From: Paenibacillus koleovorans NBRC 103111
Lineage (GTDB): Bacteria > Bacillota > Bacilli > Paenibacillales > NBRC-103111
Reading direction: 5' to 3'
NCBI RefSeq assembly: GCF_004000845.1
Contig: NZ_BIMA01000003.1
Coordinates: 1 to 64,000, forward strand
Length of the DNA stretch: 64,000 nt
In this document: positions 18,750 through 27,527 of the stretch, in pieces
Layout of the letters: every line of letters starts with the position of its first letter
How positions within the stretch are numbered: position 1 is the first letter of the stretch
Notes under the pieces: model-generated
The model's database searches: none
Seen by the model: the letters and a program-made list of their open reading frames with translations, nothing else
What the model was told of the DNA's origin: nothing
Position numbers and translations under genes: made by a program

Positions 18750-19739
18750 ATGATAACAATGACGATGATGAACGAGCAAGCGCAGACGCAGGAGCTCGCT
18801 ACATTTGCCGGCGGCTGCTTCTGGTGTATGGTGAAGCCCTTCGACGAGCTGCCTGGCATTCTGCAGGTCGTGTCCGGTTATACCGGCGGCCATGTGGAGA
18901 ACCCGACCTACGAGCAAGTGTGCTCGGACACTACCGGCCACTTCGAGGCGGTGCAAATTACGTTCGATCCGCAGCAGTTCCCGTACGAGCGCCTGCTGGA
19001 GCTGTTCTGGCGGTCGATCGATCCTACCGACCCGGGGGGCCAGTTCGCCGACCGCGGCCAATCTTACCAGACGGCCATCTTCTACCACAGCGAAGCGCAG
19101 CGAGAGCTGGCCGAGCGCTCCAAGCAGGAGCTTGCCGCTAGCGGCATGTTCGAGAAGCCGATCGTCACTCCGATATTGGCGGCCCGTCCCTTCTACCCGG
19201 CCGAGTCCTATCATCAGGATTACTACAAGACAAATCCGGTCCGCTACAAAGCTTACTACGTCGGCTCGGGACGGGAGAAGTTTCTCAAGGATCGCTGGCG
19301 CGACCGTGAGAAGGAGGCGGAGCTGCGCAAACGGCTGACGCCGATGCAGTTCGAGGTGACGCAGAACAGCGGGACGGAGCCGGCTTTCCGCAACGAGTTC
19401 TGGGATCAGAAGATACCCGGCCTGTACGTCGACATCGTATCCGGCGATCCGCTGTTCAGCTCCCTCGACAAGTTCGACTCGGGCTGCGGTTGGCCGTCGT
19501 TCACGAAGCCGATCGAGGAGAGCCGCGTCTCGAACCATATCGATGTGAGCCATAACATGCTCCGCACGGAAGTTCGCAGCTCCGAAGCCGACTCCCACCT
19601 GGGGCATGTGTTCCACGACGGTCCCGGCCCGGACGGGCTGCGATACTGCATCAACTCCGCCTCCCTTCGCTTCATCCCGGCCGAGCGGCTGGAGGAGGAA
19701 GGCTACGGGCAATACCGGAGCCTGTTCCCGAAAGGTTAA
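18750..19739 (+). CDS. msrAB: Fused peptide-methionine sulfoxide reductase MsrA-MsrB
   Basis: Repairs both stereoisomers of methionine sulfoxide. The MsrA half (residues 15-170) has the active-site motif GCFWC (Cys23). The MsrB half (195-325) shows CGWPSF, RTEVRS, SHLGHVF and the catalytic Cys in [11 protein letters not shown]. The Zn-binding CxxC pairs found in one MsrB class are absent, as in many Bacilli enzymes. ATG 18750 has GGAGG 6 nt upstream. Thioredoxin would recycle it. Divergent Rrf2 regulator upstream, terminator downstream. Confidence 0.94.
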   Translation: MITMTMMNEQAQTQELATFAGGCFWCMVKPFDELPGILQVVSGYTGGHVENPTYEQVCSDTTGHFEAVQITFDPQQFPYERLLELFWRSIDPTDPGGQFADRGQSYQTAIFYHSEAQRELAERSKQELAASGMFEKPIVTPILAARPFYPAESYHQDYYKTNPVRYKAYYVGSGREKFLKDRWRDREKEAELRKRLTPMQFEVTQNSGTEPAFRNEFWDQKIPGLYVDIVSGDPLFSSLDKFDSGCGWPSFTKPIEESRVSNHIDVSHNMLRTEVRSSEADSHLGHVFHDGPGPDGLRYCINSASLRFIPAERLEEEGYGQYRSLFPKG

Positions 19740-19759
19740 AGGGTTGTGAGCGTTAGGTG

Positions 19760-19799
19760 CCCCCGTGCAGCCTGCTATTTGGCTGGCGGGGGTTATTTT
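19760..19799 (+). terminator. Terminator after msrA-msrB
   Basis: A GC-rich stem pairs CCCCCG and CAGCC with GGCTG and CGGGGG (small internal bulge) and is followed by TTATTTT. Confidence 0.8.
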
Positions 19800-19884
19800 G
19801 TTGCGGTCGCGAACCTATGTATCCAAAGGAAGCTAGCTTCACGATTTGTTGAAAAATAATTTAAAATCAATATTATTATAATTA

Positions 19885-19913
19885 TTGTATTATTGTGTGT
19901 CACACAGTATAAT
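19885..19913 (+). promoter_or_regulatory. Probable sigma-A promoter with palindromic operator for padR
   Basis: TATAAT at 19908-19913 is perfect; TTGTAT at 19885-19890 is a weak -35 at 17 bp. The spacer holds the palindrome GTGTGTCACAC, ideally placed for repression, perhaps by the PadR protein encoded 22 nt downstream (inference). Confidence 0.6.
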
Positions 19914-19934
19914 AAGCATCAAGGCGGTGATGAA

Positions 19935-20270
19935 ATGGGCAACGAACCGGACATTCTGAACAACATGCTGCAAGAGCTGCGGCGCGGGACGCTAGTCTTA
20001 AGCGTGCTCAGCCAGCTGGCGAAGGCGCAATACGGCTATTCCCTCATCCAATCGTTGGAGGAGAAGGGCATCTCAATCGAAGCCAACACGTTGTATCCGC
20101 TGCTGAGGCGCCTGGAAGCCCAGGGTCTGCTGGAGAGCAAGTGGGACACGGAAGAAACGCGGCCGCGCAAATATTATTTGCTCAGTCCGCTGGGCGAGGA
20201 CATTTACCGGAGGCTGTGCGCGGAATGGAAGTCGATGGCGCAGAGCGTGGATCGGCTGATCGAGGGCTGA
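19935..20270 (+). CDS. PadR-family transcriptional regulator
   Basis: 111 aa. A winged-helix domain covers residues 12-95: RRGTLVLSVLSQLAKAQYGYSLIQSL, the recognition region EANTLYPLLRRLEAQGLLES, and wing WDTEETRPRKYYLLS. A short C-terminal helix serves dimerisation. ATG 19935 is preferred over an upstream in-frame codon at 19893, because AAGGCGGTGA lies just before it and the promoter's -10 would fall within the longer version. It is upstream of a HAAS-type membrane protein, the common PadR partner arrangement in Bacillota. Confidence 0.92.
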   Translation: MGNEPDILNNMLQELRRGTLVLSVLSQLAKAQYGYSLIQSLEEKGISIEANTLYPLLRRLEAQGLLESKWDTEETRPRKYYLLSPLGEDIYRRLCAEWKSMAQSVDRLIEG

Positions 20271-20336
20271 CAACAAGGGACGGAAAACAAGGGACGGAAA
20301 CAACTCCGTCACCGAACCAATGAGGAGTGTTGAATC

Positions 20337-21341
20337 GTGGAACTGGTGAACCGCTATGTATACGCCGTCACGAAACGGCTGCCGGTGAAGCAAAGGAGCG
20401 ATATCGCCGCCGAGCTGAACGGGTTGATCGAGGATATGCTGCTGGAGCGTACGGGCGGCAGCGAGCCGTCGAAGAAGCAAGTCGAAGAAGTGCTGCTCGA
20501 GCTGGGCGAGCCGTCGGAGCTGGCCGACAAGTACCGCAGCACGAAGTCTTACCTGATCGGACCGGCGCTGTTCGGCCACTATGTGGACCTGCTGAAGCTG
20601 CTGCTCTCGATCGTCCTGCCGGTGATCGCCGTCATCAAGCTGATCGGCTTTCTCGGCAACCCGCCGGCCGGACAGATCATGACAGGCATAATCGACGTAA
20701 TCGGCGGTGTAGTCTCGGTAGGGATCCACATGACGTTCTGGCTCACGCTGGCGTTCGTCTTCATGGACCGGTACGGCTTGCGCCGCGAGGACCTGTCCGG
20801 AGGAGCCGCCTGGACGCCGGCGAGCTTGCAGCCCGTGCCGAAGCAAAGACTGATTCCGCTCGCCGATACGATCGTCTATGTCCTGTTCTACTTGTTCTTG
20901 ATCGGGTTTTTCGGTTTGGCACGCCGCTTTCTTGGGGCTTGGGTAGACAACGGAGCCACGGATGGCGAGAAGACGCTAATTCCCTTTTTCAACCAAGAAG
21001 TGCTGTCTGACCTGTTCCCTTATCTGGTGATCCTCTGTGTGCTGGGCATCGCGCTAGAAGCGGTCAAATGGGCGGCAGGCCGCTGGACGAAAGCGCTCGT
21101 CGCCGGCAACATCGTCATGAATGTCCTGACGTTCGGCTTCATCCTCTTCCTGGTGACCCGTACCGGCCTCATCAACCCTGCGTTCATCGACGAGACCGTC
21201 AGCCGGGGCTGGCGAACGACCGAGCAATTCGAGACTATCCGCATCGCCGGAGCGATCGGCATTCTGCTGGTGATGGCCTACTACTGCGTCAAGGATATGA
21301 TCGTCAGCATCCGCGGGCTGGGCTCGCGCCTTTCACCCTGA
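20337..21341 (+). CDS. HAAS-type signalling domain membrane protein
   Basis: About 334 aa. Residues 1-75 are a soluble helical segment (MELVNRYVYAVTKRLP, ELGEPSELADKY) of the HAAS/DUF1700-like type that accompanies PadR regulators. About six transmembrane helices follow from residue 80. The start is GTG 20337 with GAGGAG 9 nt upstream, 66 nt after padR. In known PadR-HAAS pairs the protein modulates membrane-associated targets; the specific role here is unknown. An imperfect duplication of the string GGACGGAAA lies in the gap at about 20279-20300. Confidence 0.78.
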   Translation: MELVNRYVYAVTKRLPVKQRSDIAAELNGLIEDMLLERTGGSEPSKKQVEEVLLELGEPSELADKYRSTKSYLIGPALFGHYVDLLKLLLSIVLPVIAVIKLIGFLGNPPAGQIMTGIIDVIGGVVSVGIHMTFWLTLAFVFMDRYGLRREDLSGGAAWTPASLQPVPKQRLIPLADTIVYVLFYLFLIGFFGLARRFLGAWVDNGATDGEKTLIPFFNQEVLSDLFPYLVILCVLGIALEAVKWAAGRWTKALVAGNIVMNVLTFGFILFLVTRTGLINPAFIDETVSRGWRTTEQFETIRIAGAIGILLVMAYYCVKDMIVSIRGLGSRLSP

Positions 21342-21349
21342 ACGATTCC

Positions 21350-22813
21350 TTACTGCTCCGGCTCCCGATGCTTCGCAATCAAATCCATCTTGAGCTGCCA
21401 TGCCTCCTGACTCAGATTGACCCGATACGTCTCCGGATGCAGCTTGCGCAAGTATTGCGGCCAGAACTGCTGCAGCTGCTCCGCATGATAAGCCCGAATG
21501 CGCTCCAGAGTCGGCAGCTCATACACCGCAACTCCATCCACGATAATCGGCTTCAATAACGGTATCGCGTCATACTCCTCCACATGCTTGTGGATGTACG
21601 GATGAACCGGATCGAACAGCTTGAGCCGCTCGCCCCGGCGAATATCGTCCTCATGGCGCAGCGCCATGTAGTCCGCTTCGGCTTTGCCGGTCGCCCGGCT
21701 GACGATCCGGTACACGTCCTTGATCCCCGGATTCGTCACCTTCTCCGGATTGCCCGACACCTTGATGACCGGCTCATACCGGCCGTCCTTCTCCCGGGCG
21801 ACGAGCTTGTAGACGCCGCCGAGCGCCGGCTGGTCCGCCGCCGTGATCAACTGCGTCCCGACGCCCCATACATCGATCCGGGCGCCTTGCGCCTTCAAGT
21901 TCATGATAATGTTCTCGTCCAGGTCGTTGGAAGCGACGATGCGCACATCCGGCAAACCCGCCTCGTCGAGCATCTCGCGGGCGCGCTGCGACAAGTACGC
22001 CAAGTCGCCGCTATCGAGCCGGATCGCCTGCAGCCGCTTGCCCATCGACTCGAGCAGACGTGCGGTCTTGATCGCGTTCGGCACGCCGCTCCGCAGCGTA
22101 TCGTACGTGTCCACGAGGAGCGTCACATGGTCGGGCAGCGCCTCGGCGAACCGACGGAACGCCTCCTCCTCCGTGTCATGCCCCTGCACCCACGAGTGGG
22201 CGTGCGTGCCCTTCGCCGGAATGCCGAACAGCATGCCCGCCCGCATGTTCGACGTCGCGTGGAACCCGGCGATATAGGCCGCCCTCGCGCCCCAGATGGC
22301 GGCATCCGCCTCCTGCGCGCGGCGCGTGCCGAACTCGAGCAGCACGTCGGTCCCCGCGACTTGCTTGATCCGCGCCGCCTTGGTGGCGATCAGCGTCTGG
22401 TAATTCATAAAATTCAACAAAGCCGTCTCGATCAGCTGCGCTTCGAACACGCTCGCCTCGACGCGCACAAGCGGCACGCCCGCGAATACCGGGGTACCCT
22501 CCTCCACCGCATGCAAGCTGCCACTGAACCTAAACGCCCGCAGCTCCTCCAGAAACGCCGGCTCATAGCGCTCCTCCTGCTCCGCGAGATAAGCAAGCTC
22601 CGCCTCCCCGAAGCGCAAGCTCTCCATATAGCGGACGATCCGCTCCAGCCCGGCGAAGACGGCGAACCCGTTGCCGAACGGCAGCTTGCGGAAATACGCC
22701 TCGAACACCGCCTTGTCGCGCATCGTTCCTTGTTTCCAATGGGCATACATCATGTTGATCTGATATTTGTCGGTGTGCAGCGTCAGCGACTGGCCATCCA
22801 TGCTCCCCTTCAC
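21350..22813 (-). CDS. pncB: Nicotinate phosphoribosyltransferase
   Basis: Converts nicotinate and PRPP to nicotinate mononucleotide in NAD salvage. About 487 aa of the Gram-positive PncB type. The N-terminus TLHTDKYQINMMYAHWKQG includes the substrate-contacting region. The phosphorylated-His region reads GIPAKGTHAHSW. The PRPP-site features LLVDTYDT and IRLDSGDLAYLS are present. GTG 22813 overlaps the pncA stop by 4 nt (GTGA); ATG 22801 is an alternative. Coupled with pncA, so the two enzymes form a nicotinamide-to-NaMN pathway. Confidence 0.94.
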   Translation of the reverse strand: MKGSMDGQSLTLHTDKYQINMMYAHWKQGTMRDKAVFEAYFRKLPFGNGFAVFAGLERIVRYMESLRFGEAELAYLAEQEERYEPAFLEELRAFRFSGSLHAVEEGTPVFAGVPLVRVEASVFEAQLIETALLNFMNYQTLIATKAARIKQVAGTDVLLEFGTRRAQEADAAIWGARAAYIAGFHATSNMRAGMLFGIPAKGTHAHSWVQGHDTEEEAFRRFAEALPDHVTLLVDTYDTLRSGVPNAIKTARLLESMGKRLQAIRLDSGDLAYLSQRAREMLDEAGLPDVRIVASNDLDENIIMNLKAQGARIDVWGVGTQLITAADQPALGGVYKLVAREKDGRYEPVIKVSGNPEKVTNPGIKDVYRIVSRATGKAEADYMALRHEDDIRRGERLKLFDPVHPYIHKHVEEYDAIPLLKPIIVDGVAVYELPTLERIRAYHAEQLQQFWPQYLRKLHPETYRVNLSQEAWQLKMDLIAKHREPEQ

Positions 22814-23355
22814 CCCTTCACCACGGACGCCCCGAGCGAACCCGTGAAATGCGTTAGCGCCCAGCTATGGCCGGCCGAATTGAAGCTCGCGACCGCATCC
22901 TCGTGCACTACTAGCGCAAACCCTTTGTTGTACGCGTCTACGGCCGTATGCAGTACGCAAATATCGGTGCATACCCCAATCAAGTGCAGCTCCGTCACGC
23001 CCCGCTCCCTCAGGCGCAGCTCCAGCTCCGTCCCGCAGAAGGCGCTGTAGCGCGTCTTGTCCATCCAATGGATGCGGCCGGCTTTCGCCTCGTACACTTC
23101 CTTGAGCCGCCCATACAGCTCGCGGCCGGACGTCCCCCGAATGTTATGCGGCGGGAACAAGCGGCTCTCCGGATGGTTCACATCCGCCTCCTCATGCAGA
23201 TCGACCGCCATCACCACGTAGTCGCCGTCTTCCACAAACCGATGCGTCAGCGCCGCCACCCGCTCCTCGATCGCGATCGCCGGATCGCCTACAGGCAGCC
23301 GACCCACAACGAAATCATACGTATAATCGATTACTATCAACGCTTTTCCACTCAT
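22810..23355 (-). CDS. pncA: Nicotinamidase / isochorismatase-family hydrolase
   Basis: Deamidates nicotinamide to nicotinate. 181 aa. Catalytic triad visible: Asp10 (VIDYTYDF), Lys100 (DKTRYSAF) and Cys133 (GVCTDICV). The metal-site residues DLHEEADVNH (residues 52-61) mark a true nicotinamidase rather than a generic isochorismatase. ATG 23355 has GGAGGAGG upstream and overlaps the stop of a possible short upstream frame (ATGA). Operon with pncB. Confidence 0.93.
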   Translation of the reverse strand: MSGKALIVIDYTYDFVVGRLPVGDPAIAIEERVAALTHRFVEDGDYVVMAVDLHEEADVNHPESRLFPPHNIRGTSGRELYGRLKEVYEAKAGRIHWMDKTRYSAFCGTELELRLRERGVTELHLIGVCTDICVLHTAVDAYNKGFALVVHEDAVASFNSAGHSWALTHFTGSLGASVVKG

Positions 23356-23564
23356 GCGAATCCTCCTCCTGCTTCCATCCTATCCAACGCCTTATCCAAC
23401 ATCTTATACAACATCTTAACCAACATCATTCCCGAATACGACAACAGCGGGAATTGGAAGAAGAGCAAGGTGAGGATGACGTACAGCAGTACATGGCGTA
23501 TAATCGCATTTGCCGCGAAACGATCCCGGTAGACCGACTGGCAGAAAATAAAACCGCAAAGAAG
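23352..23564 (-). other. Possible short membrane-protein frame upstream of pncA, with 12-bp tandem repeat
   Basis: A frame without stops ends at TGA 23352-23354, overlapping the pncA ATG. It reads like a membrane peptide (IIRHVLLYVILTLLFFQF) followed by KMLx repeats (LVKMLYKMLDKALDRM) and GGGFA. No ATG or GTG gives a long product; the best starts are TTG or ATG inside the hydrophobic or repeat part without a clear ribosome site. At 23379-23427 the DNA is four imperfect copies of a 12-bp unit (consensus ATCCAACATCTT). It could be a leader peptide, a decayed gene or chance. Confidence 0.3.
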
Positions 23565-23591
23565 GGGCGCGCCTCCTGCGCAGCCCCTGTC
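23564..23591 (-). terminator. Terminator of the siaBCAD-like operon
   Basis: Just after the stop of the GGDEF gene, a stem AGGGGCTGCGC / GCGCGCCCCT (one bulged base) is followed, 12 nt later on the minus strand, by TTTTATTTT. Confidence 0.65.
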
Positions 23592-23594
23592 GAC

Positions 23595-25205
23595 TTACTG
23601 CTTCCATGCGATGAACGCCGCGACCAGCCCCGGGTCGAATTGCTTCCCGGCTTGCTGCTCCAGCTCTTGCAACGCTTCGTACGGGGTTCGGGCCTTTTTG
23701 TACACCTGCTCGTGCACCATAATGTCATAGGCGTCGACGATGGCGAACAGCCGGGACAAATAAGGAATTTGTTCCCCTGCGAGGCCATACAGATAACCCT
23801 TGCCGTCCCACCGCTCATGGATGCCGAGAATCGCCTCCGCCAGCTCCCATTCTCCGATCGACTGGGCCATCCGGTAGCCGATGTCGCTATGGCTCTTCAC
23901 GATTTCCCATTCGACCTCGTCCAAGTCGCCGGTCTTGCTCAGAATATGCCCCGGCAGCGTCAAGTTGCCGGCGTCATGCAGCTTGATCAGGTCGCGCAGC
24001 AGCTGCATGCGATGCGAGTCCTGCGGTATGCCGATACAGACGGCGAAGGCAATCGTCTCGTTCGTCAGACGCTCGCTGTGCGACTCGTCCTCCAGCCCTC
24101 GCTCGAACAGCGCCTCCGAGATGCCGTTCAGCATCGCCTTGCGCACCTGCTTGCTCTCGAGCAGCTTATGCTTATACATCATCTTCTCAGCGCGGATGTA
24201 TACGCTGTCGAACGGCTCGTTCCTGGTCAGCAGCGTAGCGCCGCCGATCGCCATGCTGAGCCGGATCGGATCGGCCTCCGACTCGCGGCACAGCTTCTTA
24301 AGCAGCTGCTCCAGCTCTTCGCGGACGAGCTCGCCGGCGTGAGGCAGCAGCACGACGAATTCGTCGCCGCCCCAGCGCGCGATCAGCGCCGGCGCGCGGA
24401 ACACTTGGCGCAGCAGCGCCGCCGTACGGACGAGCAGCCGGTCGCCGGCGAGATGGCCGAACATGTCGTTGGCCAGCTTCATGCCGTTCATGTCGATCAC
24501 GACGAGGCTGTACTCCAGTTGGCCGGCCTGCTCGAGCATGAACCGCTCCATGTAAGCCCGGTTATACAGCGAAGTGAGCGAGTCGTGCGAGCTCAGATGC
24601 CGCAGCTTCTCCTCGGACTCCAGTTGATGCGTCACATCCGTCAGGATGACCATGACGAGCCGCTCCTGATCGATGCTGAAGCCGTCCGACTGGTCCATCA
24701 GCTTGTATTCGGCGGCGATGCGCTTGCTCTTCAGACGGATGAGTGAAGGGAGCTCGCCCAGCAGCCGCTCTGGCTCCACTTGCGCGGGATCCAGCGCCAG
24801 CTGAAGCTGCGCCTTCACCCAGCGGCCGGTCTCCGGCTCCTGCTCCCACAGCAGCTCCGTGAAATCGGCGCCGCCGATGCGTTTGCCGAAGATGCGGATG
24901 CATTCCTTGCTGTAGCCTTTGTTGACGACCGAATCTTGCCCGACCGACAGAAACCCTTGATTCGCGTGATCGAGCAGGCTCTGGATGTCGTTCTCCCGCT
25001 GCTTGAGCATCTTGCCCTGCGCGTCGCTGATCGTATAGATTTTCTTGGCCGTCCGGGACAGCCGCTCATAGTCGAGCAATAGCGATCGGTACGCCTGCAG
25101 CAGCTCGCACTCCGAATGCAAATGGTTGCTCAGCATCAGCCGATTGCGCGTGATAACGCTCATTTCCCGTTCGAAGCGCTCGTGGTATTCGGGGTTGCGG
25201 CTCAT
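23595..25205 (-). CDS. Diguanylate cyclase with degenerate HD-GYP domain (SiaD-like)
   Basis: 536 aa from ATG 25205 (MSRNPEYHER), with GGGAGG 9 nt upstream. Residues 1-80 are helical/coiled coil, as in the stalk through which SiaC activates P. aeruginosa SiaD. Residues 80-195 look PAS-like. The GGDEF domain (200-355) has an intact active site, RWGGDEF, at 277-283; no RxxD inhibitory site is evident. Residues 375-530 are an HD-GYP domain with HD at 410-411, but DIGK is DAGN, the HH pair is IH, and GYP is GYL (462-472). Phosphodiesterase activity is therefore doubtful; it may be regulatory. Last gene of a sia-type operon, 35 nt after the phosphatase gene. Confidence 0.88.
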   Translation of the reverse strand: MSRNPEYHERFEREMSVITRNRLMLSNHLHSECELLQAYRSLLLDYERLSRTAKKIYTISDAQGKMLKQRENDIQSLLDHANQGFLSVGQDSVVNKGYSKECIRIFGKRIGGADFTELLWEQEPETGRWVKAQLQLALDPAQVEPERLLGELPSLIRLKSKRIAAEYKLMDQSDGFSIDQERLVMVILTDVTHQLESEEKLRHLSSHDSLTSLYNRAYMERFMLEQAGQLEYSLVVIDMNGMKLANDMFGHLAGDRLLVRTAALLRQVFRAPALIARWGGDEFVVLLPHAGELVREELEQLLKKLCRESEADPIRLSMAIGGATLLTRNEPFDSVYIRAEKMMYKHKLLESKQVRKAMLNGISEALFERGLEDESHSERLTNETIAFAVCIGIPQDSHRMQLLRDLIKLHDAGNLTLPGHILSKTGDLDEVEWEIVKSHSDIGYRMAQSIGEWELAEAILGIHERWDGKGYLYGLAGEQIPYLSRLFAIVDAYDIMVHEQVYKKARTPYEALQELEQQAGKQFDPGLVAAFIAWKQ

Positions 25206-25240
25206 GGTGATCTCCCTCCCTTCCTCTTGTCGAAGTAAAC

Positions 25241-27127
25241 TCACGGCTGTGTCCGGAAGGCCAAAACCGTAATATCGTCCCGCTGCCGTTCCCCGCCCAT
25301 ATAGGCTTCCAGCTCTCGGAGAAACGCCGCCTTCTGTTCGCCAAGCGCAAGCTCGCCGTACCGCGTCAGCATCTCGGCGAACCGCTTCTTGCCGAACGAG
25401 AAGTCGCGCTCCCCGCCGTTCTGATCCGCAAAGCCGTCTGTTGTCATATAATACGTCGGGGCCGCGCCGTTTGCGCCGGTTGTCTGCTGCGGGTCGAACA
25501 AAAGATGGTTCGTGTACGCATAATCCGCCGGCGTGCGCCGATAGCCGATACTGAGGCGGTCGCCCTTCCACGTCTCCAGCTCGACGCCGTGCAGCCGGTA
25601 GATCGAGCAGCCCGCTCCCGCATAGGTCAAGCGGCCGCCCTCCATCGCGCACAACCCGATGTCGAGCCCGTCGTCCGTCGTGCCGCTCGTGGCGGGGTCG
25701 TCCTGATGCAGCGTGCTCTTCAGCAGCCGATTCAGCTCACCAAGCATGGCGGCGGGGTCGCCCGACCGACCGCTGTCGGCAATCCGGTTCAGCGCGGACA
25801 CGACTAGCGACGTCATGAAGGCGCCCGGTACGCCGTGCCCGGTGCAATCGCCGACAGCGACCAGCGTTGTGCCGCCGATCCGCTTCGTCCAGTAGAAGTC
25901 GCCGCCTACAACATCTCGCGGCCGCCAGATGATGAAGTGCTCGGCGAGCAGCGATTCCAGCTGCTTCGGCTTCGGCAGAACCGACTCCTGCAGCACCTTG
26001 GCGTAGCTGATGCTGTCCAGCATCTCCTGGTTGCGCTCCGACAGCTGCCGGGTGCGCGCCGCCACCTGCTCCTCTAGCTGCTGGTTGATCGCCAGCGTCC
26101 GCTTGTACGGGTTCGCCAGGTTGCGGGAGATGTAGTAGAACAGGAAGACGATCGCGACGATAGAGATCGCTACGGCGAGCACCGTGTTCCACTTGATCGT
26201 CTGCAAGTAGGCGACCGCCTCCCGGCGTTCGAACGCGACGAGCAGTTGAAGATCGGTAGAACGGAGCGGGTAGCTGATCATGTCCATCCGCTCGCCGGAG
26301 TCGTTCTCATAGTCGATTACCCGCGATTCCTCGACGCTCCCTTGCGAAGCCAGAATCGCCTTTTGCGCTTCTACCGGGACGAACTCGCGTATATTCGAGC
26401 CGTTGCGCTCATACAGATCGGACAAGTAGACGACGCCTTCTCCGTCTATAAGCCACAAGGAGATGCCCGCGCTGTCCTTATATGTCGCGAAGTCCCGCGA
26501 CAGCTCCTGGAGGTTCATCCCGACGCCGACGATGCCGACCGGCGAGCCCGTCGGCCCGGCCAGCGTATTGACGAAGGCGAACGTGTCCTTCAGCTCCTTG
26601 TTGTAGTCGAAGTTGACGGACACTTCCTTGCCGGTCTTCAGCGCGGCGAAGAACCAATCGTCGTCCGGGTCGCTCTCGGTGACCGTATCGATCATCTTCC
26701 CCGCGTCCGACCAATAGTGGCGCGTCAAGGTGCTGACGATGAAGGTCGTGCTGTAATCGAGCTGCCCGTGCAAATAGGCGGTCTTGCGATGCACCATTTC
26801 CCCGAGCCGAGTGTCCCGCTCTTCGCCAGCCAACCACTCGAGCATGGCCGGGTCGTGCGCCAGCTGCAGCGACGTCTCGATCGCCTTGTCGATGCGCGCG
26901 TCGACCTTGGCCGAGATCGATTCCGCAAGCGTCACCAGATCGCGGGTCTTGAGCTTCTTAAGCGCTTCCCGTTCGGTGAAGAAGTAGCCGAAGGCGCCGA
27001 TCAGCACGATCGAGAAGACGATGAGGGCGCTGGCGAGCACCATGACCTTCGTGACGCCGGTGTCGAAGACCACTCGGTCGGGGATCGTCGGTCGGCTCTT
27101 GCCGCCCGGCTCGGTTACCGCTTTCAT
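25241..27127 (-). CDS. Membrane PP2C/SpoIIE-type phosphatase with extracellular sensor (SiaA-like)
   Basis: About 628 aa. TM1 at residues about 28-52, an extracytoplasmic Cache-like sensor at 55-310, TM2 near 318-338, then a coiled coil (INQQLEEQVAARTRQLSERNQEM). The phosphatase domain begins near 390: WRPRDVVGGDFYW, VAVGDCTGHGVPGAFM, MTTDGFADQNGG and RQRDDITVLAF are the metal-binding motifs. In Pseudomonas, SiaA dephosphorylates SiaC and so switches on SiaD. ATG 27127 overlaps the DUF1987 gene's stop by 4 nt (ATGA), implying tight coupling. Confidence 0.9.
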   Translation of the reverse strand: MKAVTEPGGKSRPTIPDRVVFDTGVTKVMVLASALIVFSIVLIGAFGYFFTEREALKKLKTRDLVTLAESISAKVDARIDKAIETSLQLAHDPAMLEWLAGEERDTRLGEMVHRKTAYLHGQLDYSTTFIVSTLTRHYWSDAGKMIDTVTESDPDDDWFFAALKTGKEVSVNFDYNKELKDTFAFVNTLAGPTGSPVGIVGVGMNLQELSRDFATYKDSAGISLWLIDGEGVVYLSDLYERNGSNIREFVPVEAQKAILASQGSVEESRVIDYENDSGERMDMISYPLRSTDLQLLVAFERREAVAYLQTIKWNTVLAVAISIVAIVFLFYYISRNLANPYKRTLAINQQLEEQVAARTRQLSERNQEMLDSISYAKVLQESVLPKPKQLESLLAEHFIIWRPRDVVGGDFYWTKRIGGTTLVAVGDCTGHGVPGAFMTSLVVSALNRIADSGRSGDPAAMLGELNRLLKSTLHQDDPATSGTTDDGLDIGLCAMEGGRLTYAGAGCSIYRLHGVELETWKGDRLSIGYRRTPADYAYTNHLLFDPQQTTGANGAAPTYYMTTDGFADQNGGERDFSFGKKRFAEMLTRYGELALGEQKAAFLRELEAYMGGERQRDDITVLAFRTQP

Positions 27128-27516
27128 TCGACCTCTTCTCTCGGGATCAGCTCAAACGGCAGACTCAAATCTTCGCGGAACTGCTCCGCGCATTCAAGCT
27201 CGCTCTCGTTGTCGGCGTCATAGTACCACAGCAATTGGATGCCGCGCCCCGTCCTGTACGACTCGTCCAGCTTTTCCAGCAAAATCATAAAGCACTTGGT
27301 GCTGCTCGTATTCATATAGGGAAGATGGAGCTGAATGGACATTTGCACATGCTGTTCAGCCTGATCCAGGAATTCATCCAACCAACTCAGCAGCGGCTCG
27401 AAAAACTGGTACGCATTTTCCGGGTAGCATTGCCCCTTGATCAACAGCAATCCCGTCCCCGGGTCGAAATGGACATGCGGTGTACTCTTCGTAGCGGCAA
27501 CCTGCAACTCTTTCAT
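27124..27516 (-). CDS. SiaC-like DUF1987 phospho-switch protein
   Basis: 130 aa. DUF1987 features: TPHVHFDPGTGLLLIKGQCYPENA near the N-terminus, FFEPLLSWLDEF, and PYMNTSSTK at 67-74. Thr70 there corresponds in context to the threonine (T68) of P. aeruginosa SiaC that SiaB phosphorylates and SiaA dephosphorylates. Unphosphorylated SiaC binds and activates SiaD. ATG 27516 (MKELQ) is preferred, with AGGGGTG 6 nt upstream; ATG 27525 lies almost on the upstream stop. Second gene of the operon. Confidence 0.88.
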   Translation of the reverse strand: MKELQVAATKSTPHVHFDPGTGLLLIKGQCYPENAYQFFEPLLSWLDEFLDQAEQHVQMSIQLHLPYMNTSSTKCFMILLEKLDESYRTGRGIQLLWYYDADNESELECAEQFREDLSLPFELIPREEVE

Positions 27517-27527
27517 TATGAACACCC

